From NCBI GenBank assembly GCA_031308135.1, contig JAHLJT010000631.1:226754612-226818611 (forward strand): 64,000 nucleotides of DNA. The letters are read 5' to 3'. How positions within the stretch are numbered: position 1 is the first letter of the stretch; each line of letters starts with the position of its first letter. The notes beneath the pieces were generated by a model, which did no database searches, was not told the DNA's origin, and was given only the letters and a program-made list of their open reading frames with translations. This DNA comes from Acheta domesticus (Eukaryota > Arthropoda > Insecta > Orthoptera > Gryllidae). The translations under genes and the position numbers were made by a program. This document shows, piece by piece, positions 26,801-38,800 of this stretch.

Positions 26801-29800
26801 ATATACATCAATAAGTTGGTCCATAAGTTAAAAGACAGAAAAATATTGAACTAACTATTTATATATTAAATAATATACAAATATAAACTGTTATTTCAAG
26901 ATTTTTATGTCTTTTAAATGATAGGCCTACTTATTGATATATATTGAAAATATAAACAGAAATTGAAAATATTAATTACAATTACATAACTTTCCCTATA
27001 GTACGTATATTTGTCCGTATACTCCGTATCCATATATTTGTACATATACAGGAAAGTAAAAAGAATTACTGAAAAAAATCCATTCTTCAGAAAAAATATC
27101 AATAAATGCTCCGCTAATAATTCTAAAGGATTTTGTTTTGCGTGAACTGAATACTACTCCGTCGTGTAAGTTACACGTATTTATTTATTTGATTATCAGA
27201 AATATTCAAACTTAAGTATTTATCACAAAATAGTGTTTAATGTCCTGTTTTATCGTTGAAGTAAAAACTAAAAGGGCCCGTTTTTAGGTTTTAGAAATAT
27301 GGTCATCTTGGGTTCGTAGTCAATGTTCGACCACATCTTCAGATACAAGTTTCTGGTAAATGGACAAAGCTTGATTAGGGTGAACTATGAATATAAATCC
27401 ATCGTCGGTATTGAAACATTTAAGACGGTACACCTTAGAAGGTTTTAACATTTAAGACGGTACACCTGTTGAAGAAAATACGTGTTTACTTCGCAGTTGT
27501 TACGCTGTGGACTTGCTAAACAGTATCAACTGCTTGTTCTGAGAGCAACAAGTTTGTTAAAAAAATAAGAAATACATGTTTCTATACTTCATAAACTTTA
27601 AATAAAAGGATAATAAATGTTTATAATTCACCAGACAATCCCTTCCCATTCGATATTTTATTAGCGTTCCAAAATATTATGGTAGAGACTTTTTAATTAC
27701 TCAAAATTACACCACAATCAAATCCAAATACATATATACGAACGCCTGATCCCTGCAACGCTAAGAAATATTTTGCCAGTCAGATACCTATCAGAGAAAT
27801 TATGTCATATCATTCATTGATTATAATTAGTTTCAGAATGCCAGAAACATCTTGTGGACCGATATTCATTGTGGCTTAATTCAGATTTATTATATCCTTC
27901 CAGGTTCCAATTTTGTAGTGAAAGTCCAAGATCCGTATACATAGAAATATAATAGAATATCCCCGTGATAGAATAATAGACTCCGCAGTGAAGTATTCCC
28001 AATTTTTCGTTATAGAGAATGGATAAACATTTACTGCATCCCCCACCGAAGAGATCCTTGCTTTTCTAATGGAGGAAAATACGGTCCATGAGAGAAGCCC
28101 AAGAGAAAACTATTTTATGAGATGAATCTTTGCAACAAGGGTACAATGTGCGAGGAAGAAAAACAGAAAACATTATAAGATTAATGGGCGCTTCCCAAAG
28201 CACTGATGCTTGAAAAACAGGTGAAGGTCACAGAGCATGCAGGTGAATGTACGACAAATGTTGAAAAACAACGGAATGTATTTTTGTTTAGACAAGAACA
28301 TGAAGGTCAGACAGCCGCAAACCCGATGCCAGCAGATTCGTTTTGACACGTAATAGAGATCCGCGGATGTGTTCATAGATATTTTGAGCGATAGGTGTTG
28401 ACTGAACAAAACGAAGTGTGAGAGATCTATTAATATCGTAATGAATAGAATAATCACTCTTAAGAAATTTGAAAATACAGTCGACTCCGGTAATAGTGAA
28501 CTTCAGGGGCTAATATGTTTGGTTCACTATATCCGATTTTACGGAACCGACCGACGGACGGACTGACGGACGGACGTTTTGAAAAATAACACTTTTTCGG
28601 TATCAGGGGACTCCAAAGGGTGTATTTCCGTTAAAATCTCAAAATCGATTTTGCGCAGCATTACAAAACTTTCCCTATACTACGTATATAAATTCGTATC
28701 TACGTAAATATAACGAAAAGTAACTAGTGGTGCTACAACAGCACATACTTTTCCCGCGTTATTGCAAACAGCTACGTAGTACTGCAATATTGCACTTTAT
28801 GCGCTACTAACATCTTAGCTATTATTTGAAAACGTCCAATTGAAGCGTCCCGTCATTCTCCATGTTTTGTCGTCTACAACAAATATGTTCACATCTTACA
28901 TTTACACGTAATTTTCGCCGCCATCACTAAACGCGAATGCGACACTAATACACAATAAGAAAGGAAATAATGAATATTACAAAATCCCTAGTACCAACAT
29001 AATACAGCAGGAACTTCATGGTTAATTTTTACTCAAGTTAATTTATATACGTCAGGAATAAACTACCGTATTAGTTTAGTATTTGAAGATTATGTGTACA
29101 TTGAGGCTACCCTGATTGCCACGAAAACATAGTTGTTTATCTACAGGGCGATATAATTGTAATAATTTCCCATTACTAATGTAAACAATATAAATATGTA
29201 GTCAAATTGAGGTTTAGGAAGGTACACATTTGCACAGGCCTGTCCAAAACCGTGCTCCGGTGCAATTTTACTCCGCCCGTGCTCCACGCAGCGCGCCGGC
29301 ACAAATTAGTCACCGGTGGAGGGGGGGCATTGCTTCAGTCCGTACGATAAGAGAACGGACAACCTGCTGCTGGGTAGCTGCTACACTTTATCTCAATGGC
29401 GACAGCGAAGGGTGTAGACATTTTGTGTGATAGTGGTTCTACAGGAGTTATATTCTGACCATCCATCTGAAAGACGGAAAGATTTCAAACGGCGAACTCT
29501 TCGGAGTATTATGAATATTTTCCACAATACGAGTTCTCAAAACTCCGTATGAAAGCAGCCAATGTAATTTCAATATTTGGGTCCACGTATGTATATCAAA
29601 GCTTCTTTTTATATGCAGTTAACAAAATCGAAGTTTCGAGGATGTTTGAGCAACGAGAGACTTCGCAATTCCTTGCGATTGATGGCGACAAGGAATTTTG
29701 TGACACACAGCGAACGAATTGTAAACAAAAAACAACAAATAAAATAGTTGCAATGAAATATCTTTTATTTGTTTTAACTGAACTTACTTATCCAGGATAT

Positions 29801-32800
29801 TCTGTTTTGCTTCTTTATTATGTTTCAAACTAGAAAATAGAAAGGAAACTTACTCGTTGGAATGAAAATAAATTAAAATCCCATTTGATTTTACATAAAT
29901 TGGCCGCGAATTAAAACATTGTCGTATTTGATCTGTTCGAAACGAATTAGTATGACTGCCGCTCCGCGCGAAAAGTTTTACGGTAGGGCTGAGTAACTGG
30001 CAGCCAAGGACTCGCGTTGGGCGGTGGCGGAAACAACCGAACCGAAGCGCGCTTCGTCATCTGTCGAAGCGAACTTGGTGCTCCGGAGCATGAGCGGAGT
30101 AGAAATCTTGCATAGACCTGCTTCAGACCTACGAATACTTAGGAGATAAAGTATTATACATATTCGTATGATACAATTAGAATCCATGTATTACACACAT
30201 TTCTATCTGGTAATTTTCTTAAAAACATAAATGTCACAAGATTCACAGATGATCAGTAAAATCTTTCATGTTAGATTAGAGGTTTTTCAGTTCCAACTAG
30301 TTCCTAGTTTTACGTATGTTTTCATTATACGGCTTGCAACAACTTATTTTTCTGAAGATAAGTTATTTCTGATTGACGGCAATGATTGATTTCCCGTCTT
30401 GCAGAAACTTTCTATTAATTTTTTTATTTTTCATTTCAAATATTTCAAAACAAATAATTTCTAAAATATTAATGTGTAAATGTATAACGTAAGGTCGAAT
30501 GTAAGAAACAAAGAAAGAATAAAAAAACAAAATTGCAAATTCTAATTTACGACGCATCCTGCTGTCCGAAGCGCTGTAAATTTACAGCGGGTTATTATGT
30601 TTGTCAGGAAATTATAGAAAAACTACACATATTTTCAAAAAATTCAACATGAACTTATTTGAAGATCTGTTTTGATGAGCATATTTCATTAAGGAAAACA
30701 ATTGTACCTTCACAATTGTAGTTGTAGAAAGACGCCGAAATTGTGTTCATTTTTTAAAATTTTTGCAAAAACAGGTATTTCAATGAACATGAAACCTGCA
30801 CCATTCTCGTAAGCTTCCTTTATGCTATCTCTGGTCCCAATTGAATCAAAAAACGTTGTGTGTTTTTTAAGAAAAAATGGTTTAAAGAAAATAAAAAAAT
30901 GTGTGACACAATTTTTCGAAAAAATACTTACGTTTTTGAAAAATTGAACATTACCTTATTTGAAGACCTATTTTTTATGAACACATTTCATTGAGAACAA
31001 AAATTGTATCTTCCTAATTGTAGTTGTAGGAAGATGCCGAAAAAATTTCGAATTTTTTCAATTTTCGTTTTCAACCAACATGAGACCTACGCCATTCCTT
31101 TAAAATGACCTTCAAACTATCCAACAACAAAAGTTTGTCAAAATTGTTGGCGCCATTTTTTTGAAAATTTTGAAAATGTACCAGGGGGTTTATGTAAAGT
31201 ACCCTCCACAATTAAAATATCGGTTTCAAATTCAAGAGACCGCGAGATCATTCAGATCGATCGGGGAGTATCAATTTTGGGGCAAATCGGCTGAACAGTT
31301 AGGTCGCTAGCGTTGTTCACAGACAGACAGAGAGTCGGGCAGACGGACAGACGTTCTGCTTTCAATGTTTTTTTCGGTATTAAGGACCCACAAAATAGAG
31401 ATTCTGGCTGCACCACGTGTTAGGAGAACTTTTTTTCTTTATTTAGCAACTGGATTTATCCACTTTTTGTTACCGGGGCCCTGTACTAAGAGTTTTTCTG
31501 CCGAAAATCCGTCGTTTTTTCGCGCAGCATTATATAACTTTCCCTATACGTACGTACGTATAATATGCGGGAAAGTAAAAATGAGCAAATAATCCAGAGC
31601 AATTGCTCACGAGGAAAAATTAGAACTACTTCTTCCCATGACCAATTGCTTAATTTGTATTGATATTCCCAGATCGATTGCTGATGTTGTGGCCCCTTGA
31701 ATTTGAAATTGATATCTTATTTTTAGGGGGTTCTTAATACGAAGCCCCTGCGTCATTTTAAACATTTTCAAAAATGGCGCCGCAGATTTTTATTACATTT
31801 TGTTTTTGGATAGTGTGAAGGATATTTAAGGGAATGGCGCAGGTCTCATATTGCTTGAAAACTCTGATTTTTCGAAAATTGAAAAAATTCCAAATTTGTT
31901 TGGCAACTTCATACAACTGCAATTTTGAAGATACAATTTTTTAGTGAAACTTGTTTATCGAAAATAGAGCTTCAAATAAAATTATGTTGAATTTTACGAA
32001 AAGATGAGTATTTCTTAAAAATAGTTTGGCGCCAAAAATAGTGGACTGTTCCCAATTTACTGCGCTCTCTGAACGCAAAATTAATAGTGCTGCTAAGCAG
32101 TTGGATGCATCGTAAGTTAGAATTTGTATATTTCATACTTCTTTGTTCGTTTCTTATTCGAGCATTTGTTATAAGTTTTAAAATTAAACTTTTAGAATGT
32201 ATTTAAAACCTATTTTAAATTACGTCTTTTATTTGGGTTAAATGTGAAAAAGGAGTAGATGATTTCGCTTTTCTTAATATGCTGCAGGAATAAAAATTAA
32301 TGCATGTAAAAACAGAATAATTTTGATGTGTATAAAAATTTTATTTTTAATTATTGTATTCTATTTTCATTTTCTTGCCATTGGTTTCAAGAAGGCTAAT
32401 TGACAAAATGTGTATTTTATACATATAGGTGCTCATTGTTGCTTGTAACTCGTAACGCCACACTGATAACAGAAGGCCATTGTGCTTGCTGTAATTTCTT
32501 TCGTATTAATATAAACTAACTAGAAAAACCCAGCAGACGTTGCTCTGCCCTCCATCTCCCTCTTTCCCCTCCCATCACAGTTTCTCACTGTCCTCTCCCT
32601 CCCTCCCTCCTTCACTCACTCACCCACCCTTTTCCGGTCTGTCTCTATGTGTGTCTGTCTCTGTCACTCTGTCCCTCTCATTCACATTTACTTGCATATT
32701 CTGCAAGTCTCTGAGCAGGTGAGATAATATCGGGAAGCGCCTTTCCAGCAAAAACGTAATAGAATGTTCAGAAAGAGTTCATTATGTAGATTACGGTGTG

Positions 32801-35800
32801 AGGAACGTTTCTTTGAGGCCCTCGGACTCAAAATTTTAGTTTTTAAGCCCCTAGATCGCCTCGTTTAGGAGTTATTTAACGATTTAGACCCAAATAGTGC
32901 CAAGTGTGTTGCAGTTTGCAATATATAAATATATTGTAACAACACATGTGGGTGGTCGTGGCTGCGGAGTCACCCCGAACGGAGAGACAGTGCAATGCTC
33001 TCAGAGGGGGAGAGGAAGAATTCCGTTTCATTTACAAAGCGACTTGACGCGTGTGGCAGGGCGCGCACTGCGCGGGCGGCCGGGGCCGGAAAAGGGATTT
33101 TGGCGATAATAGACAGTCGAAGGGTTGGGGAGTGACAATAAGATTCTTGTCAATAGAAAACTTGTCAATGAGGGAGATCGCGTTCCGCTAACAACGGGGG
33201 AGGGAGAAAGGTTCTTGTTGGTGTTTGTTCCGGAAACATAGAGGCCTCGCACTGCGGGTGGCAAGGCTTGCGCGATACGTAACCGTGGGACGGTCAAGGA
33301 AGAACCATAAAAAGACGTTATATTCAATGGAAGGCAGCCCCTAAGTTAGACAAAGCTAGTGCGAGAGGGGAAGGAATTCTTTAGAACTAAAAACGTGGAG
33401 AAAACAGATCTTTCACTTCCTCGGGAAAGCGGAAGGGCCTTTTGAGCTCAATAACCTCTCGACTTTCTTTGTCAGACAAAGGAACACTCCGTACCCAAAC
33501 ATCCCTAAAGCGTGGGCGGTTTATGGCATCATGACTGATTAATCAGCGAGTCGACACGCGCCAGGACCCTCGCGGAAGGGGACTGTCTTAGGGCGCTCCG
33601 AGAAGAGATTGGACGCCGGGGGTCACGTGGGTGCCCTCGAATGTTTGGGTGGGGACAGACCGCGAGACCTTAAATAAGCGGAACGAGAGATTCAACCTAA
33701 TACAGAGATTCGACCATACAGAGAGTCGACCTACAAGAGATTCGACCGAACAGAAAAGGCTTGTCTTTGACTATGAGGTTTTCTAGCATTCAGATACGAA
33801 GATTGTGATAGAGCAAACTTGACTTGCCGTAGGGTTCTGAGATTCTTCAGAACTTAATTTGTCTTGAGGACGAAGTCTCACGCCATTGCAATGTGCATTA
33901 GCTGCATTCTGAGCATAGACGGGTCGTTGGGGTGCCGCGGTTGAAACGGCGCTCCGCCTACGTTCCGATGAACGGGGCAAATTTGGACCTTGGTTGCTGC
34001 CAGAGACACCCGCAGGAAGCCGACGCTGGACTCCGCGCCTCCACTGGTGCGCCCATGCATGGTCGGGCCAGACGGTGCGACATCAATAAGGACGCCATCG
34101 CCTCAGCCTCACCGCAACACGCAAGAAATTGGTTGGAAGGCCGGATCGCGTAATTGTTAATAGTTTGTCGTCGCTGGGTAATCACAATGGCGTTATTGAT
34201 GCCATAATTATATAATAATTCAATGTAACCAATAACTTGGCCTAAATTATAATTAAATGTTATAAACATCCAGCAACTCGTTTACTGGTCGACCGACCAA
34301 AAGCTCTGTCATGCATGCGTCCTGTTAGCCCGTCAGAATTTCAGGTGTGAAAAGCAACGACCCATCTCCGAGAGCAGCCGGGCAGCCGCAAATTGGAGGT
34401 AAGAGGTGGTAGTCGCCAGGTAAGCACATGGCATGACATTTGACGCCGGTAAGCACATGGCAAAGTACGTGCTGTTTTATCAACATTAGTTTACATTAAT
34501 AAAATGGTTCGTGAAACTTGGAGCAATCACTTCTTCCTCTGAGTATTTACTCGCTACGTGATCTGTTGCGATTGATCGATTTCGTCTGTTTTACTGTGGT
34601 GCAATTGACGGTCTTTGTGTTTTGAGGTCTAGTACTTCTTGAAGATGAGTAATTCTCATCTGTCCCTCATCGGATGGATGCATTAGTGATACCGGGTGCG
34701 TCAACTACTAAGGTCATTAGTCCCATAAGTGCAGAGCAGATTTTCATCAAGGGAGGTGGCAGTGATATTTCCCCATTGGCTGGCAATATCCAATGCCGAC
34801 CGACGGCTTGTGTAGATTTTTCACAACCAGGTATCTCCCACCAGCAGAGCACCGCCTCAGCCGAACAAGCCCTAAACCAGACCTGCACAGCATTTTGCAC
34901 TTTCACTGACGTCAGGAACTGCGCGCGGGCAACTCGGGGGTAAATGAGAAAATCGATGAAGGGTGGGGATGAGACCAAATCTAGGAGTGGGGAACACCAA
35001 TCTGAATGCGCAATTCGAAAGACAGCGCGTAAATTTAAAGAGCAATTGGCAAGAACATGGTGTAAATCGGCAAGAACATGGCGTAAATTTAAGAGCAATC
35101 GACGGTCATATACAGTTCAAGTAATATTGTCTTTTCTATTTTATTGCAAATGTTTGTTCTCGGTATATGAAAGGGAGAAATATGAAACTGCAACGAACTA
35201 TACATATTTGATTTCGACACCAAGTATTATAATTGCTTGTAGGGCTGATAATGTAAATCATTTTGCTACGATGGAATCGCAAATTTAGTATTGCGCTAAA
35301 CACAAAATTTTTATACTGATTTTTTTTGTTTGATGATGACAGCAATAAACTGTTTTTAATTAACTATGTTTAATTGAATAAGACGGTTCTCTCAAAGCAA
35401 AAAAAAATTGTTCTCGAAAAAATGATGATTATTTTCTGTTCTAAATTCTGACAAGAATGTAGGGTCGTTTACGACATCGTATAAAATTATAAAGCCCTTT
35501 TCATTCTATTTAACAATACCCATGATTATCTTATGATTGTCCGTACCATATCGTCACAGAAGTTTGCTCGTTGTTCTCTTTTATTCAGTTTCATAATGGG
35601 GGAAAATGGTCACAAATGTGCTATTAAACATTACCCTTCTTTGAATTGCTACATATTCTATTTTTATGTCAATGTTAATGATATTGTTCATTCTTCCATG
35701 ATTTGGAGATTATAATATTCCTGGTGAACAATCAATTATTAAATGGCAATTTCTTGTTAGACAGAATAAAATAATATTATTTTCTTATATATAAGCATAT

Positions 35801-38800
35801 ATTTTAAAGCTATTGCTTTAAAATAATGCTTAAGACTCATAATGAGCATGTTATTTTCTTTAAAAAAACAGAAAATAGAAATACATTCAGTGGTGGATAC
35901 AAAGGTGGTTATACAGCAGTGCACAGAACGTAAACAGTGAATTATGACCCTGGTAACTTGAAATACTAGACGTACTAGATAATTCATTTAAACAAATGAG
36001 CATTTAATTTTGAAGCATGGATCATTATTAGACGCCCAGACATTCAATCTACGCGCCGCGTCGTGCTACGTCAGACTTCTCCCCTCCCCGCAAAGCTTCC
36101 TACTCCCCACTACTTGCACTTTCCGCACTTTCGCGGGCAGATGATCGGCTCGCAAGTGCAGAACGCCCGCGGGAGCAGGCGTTGTGCAGGTCTGCTCTAA
36201 ACTACCGACTGGTCTCCCGACAAGAATGATAGAGCAGTACATGTAAGTGTAAATGTAAGTGAGGGTGACGACAGGACAAGGAAGAGGAAGGAAATATGGC
36301 GCACGGTCCGTGACCCGTTCGTTAAGATACCGCTCCAGCATTTCTCCTGAAGTTGTTCGGAAAACTACCGACCAGAACAACCGGCAACTAGAATTCTCTC
36401 CCAGACAGCGGCTGAAATTGACATATCTTCCAAGCTAGTTTCGAAAATCCTGCCATCATCCGGACTACCTAGGGTTACAAGCAACTTAAATTACTAGTAT
36501 AAGATTTTTAAACTATTGATCAGTAGACTCAGGATTTTTATGTAATTACATATTTGTCTTTGTTCTTACTGTCTTCAAAATTGTAATCTTGGCGAATCAT
36601 CGCCCTCTTAACAGAATATCTAATTTTTTCGTAACATATTTTTACAAATTTAGTACTCTGTAACGTATTTTACATATTTTGTTGCATTTAAAAATATTTT
36701 TATTCTATTCATTTTTTAACATAATTTTTATAAAAAGGATAATTTTAAAAAAATCAGTATTTTTTCCTACATTTTTGGTGAAACCTACGTGTGAAAAGTA
36801 TCACTGACACCGTGTTTTGTGACATATAATCTTACCGAGAAAAATTAGCGATCGCGGACGTGCAACATTTTGATGAGAATGTTGCATGCTGTAGTGATTG
36901 TTTGCTGGTCGTAGGTATCGCTACTTTGTACAATGACTTATATTGTGTCAAGTCTAGCTGCTAAACTACGTTCCTGGATATCAATAAATCAGTGGCGTAG
37001 CCTGAGGTTTGGCTTAGGGTATGTAACTCGAGAAATGAGAAAATAATTTAAAACTCCTAAATATTCCTCATTCACCAATTCCATTTCTGTCACTTTGGTC
37101 AATTATAGCACACAAATAATTTGTATATTTAAAATAAAAACTGATCCAGTAAAAGTAATAATAGCTCACGTACTTCATGTAGTTTACTGATTGTAAGTTA
37201 CAAAAAGCTGACTGAAGTTCACGATCTAGCAAAATATAAATGTGTGCCCTCATACTTTAATAATGAGAGTATTATCAAACCCAATGATTTTCAAAATTGT
37301 CCTATTCATATCATTTTGAACCCACGAGAATTGGATAATTTATCAAATGGAAAGCCATGATCTGTAATAAAAATATAATAAAAAAGAGAAAATCAATCAA
37401 TTTACATAAACATAATGAAAAACACTTGACAGTTGTCATTTTCTGCTTACATCAAGGGTTTCATCCAGTATCGAGGAGACAAAAGAGGCTTTAGAAATTT
37501 TATTTTTAATTGAATGGTACATTACCATGCTCACACTTGAAATCGAATCAATCTAAATTTCTGACGAGATTGCACGAAAGACTGGAATTTTCCATTTCAT
37601 CCTTGTCAGTTTTACCATATTTCATTATTTTACTTATATATTTCATGAAATTTTTTCTTATGATCCCGTATTTTCATTTTGGCTAGAAAGTACAATCCCT
37701 TGTCTTCCAAAAAAGCATATAACACTAATAAAGTGTGACAGAATTCCCTATTTTACCTTATATCACTGTTGTATTGCGCAACGTGACCTGTGTTGGCTAT
37801 TTAAATAAAATTCTATCTTCTCGTATTGCTTTCAAATATTTTCAACTGTTTCTCACGTGCTATAATTTGTCCATGGCACAACAATCCGATTCCATAATCA
37901 TGTAGGCACTTTGTATTGCGTGGTGCTCGCCATTCCAGGGCACAGATGTAGATTGCACAGTCACATACCCTTGTGCACTCAACCAGCACAATCCCTAACA
38001 TAAATTGGCTACAAATACATAGTTGCTAAATGCATTAAAATAAAGTAATAAAACTTAAATAAAATGACAATGTTTATTAATTAATCTCGTTCTCTTACAA
38101 ACACCGTAGAGAACAATGAAATTTCGTCAAACGACAGCTTTTTACTTTCCCGTATACGTACGTATACACGGACTGATATACGTAGTATATTACTTTCCCG
38201 TATACGTACGTATACACGGAATGATATACGTAGTGTAGGGAAAGTTATGTAATACTGCGCAAAAAAATGGCCAATTTTCGGCGGAAAAAAACTAATTGCT
38301 GGGCCGTGAAAACGAATAAGTGGATTAAACCAGTTGCTAAATTAAGAAAAAAATCCTCTATCTCGTGGTGTGGTCAAAATTCATGATTTGTTGCTTCTTT
38401 ATACTTAAAAATCGATTGACGGCATTCCGTCCGTCTGTCCGTCTGTGGTCAACGCTAGCGCCTAAACCGTTCGGTCGATTTTCTTCAAAATTGATATTCC
38501 CCAGTCAATCTGATTCTAGTCGAAGCATTGTGATTTTGAAAAAGATTCTTTAAAATTTGGGGGTACTTTATATGAAGCCCTCCGGGGATTTTCAACATTT
38601 TTTCAAAAACGGCTCGAAATTTTTTCTTTAAATTTCTTGTATGAATAGAGGAAAATACACTTTTTAACATGGCATAGGTCCGCTTTTCACGTACAGCTCT
38701 GAATTTTCGAAAATTGTGAAAGTTTGAATTTGTTTCGGCGTCTTTCTCCAACTACAAAATTGAAGATAGAGATTTTTTCTTCAAATAAAATTTGTTCCGC

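Larger units (their letters stand above)
24459..27062 (-). mobile_element. Helentron-like element interrupted by two younger insertions
   Basis: The 3' end (ACTAGCGGTG, then CAGACTTTCCCGTATTAG) is at 24,457-24,500. The 5' palindromic end (CATAACTTTCCCTATAGTAC...GGAAAGTAAAAA) is at 26,985-27,062. Between them lies the usual body plus a short GTCY remnant near 26,603. The copy is split by an 883-bp piggyBac-like insertion with TTAA duplications and by a 150-bp inverted-repeat MITE. Intact copies (such as 43,046-44,649) show the uninterrupted sequence at both points. Confidence 0.8.

Noticed and set aside
34667..35098. 143-codon minus-strand open frame overlapped by + strand frames
   Set aside because: GC-richer sequence keeps several frames open at once. 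No domain, start context or splice structure supports a gene.
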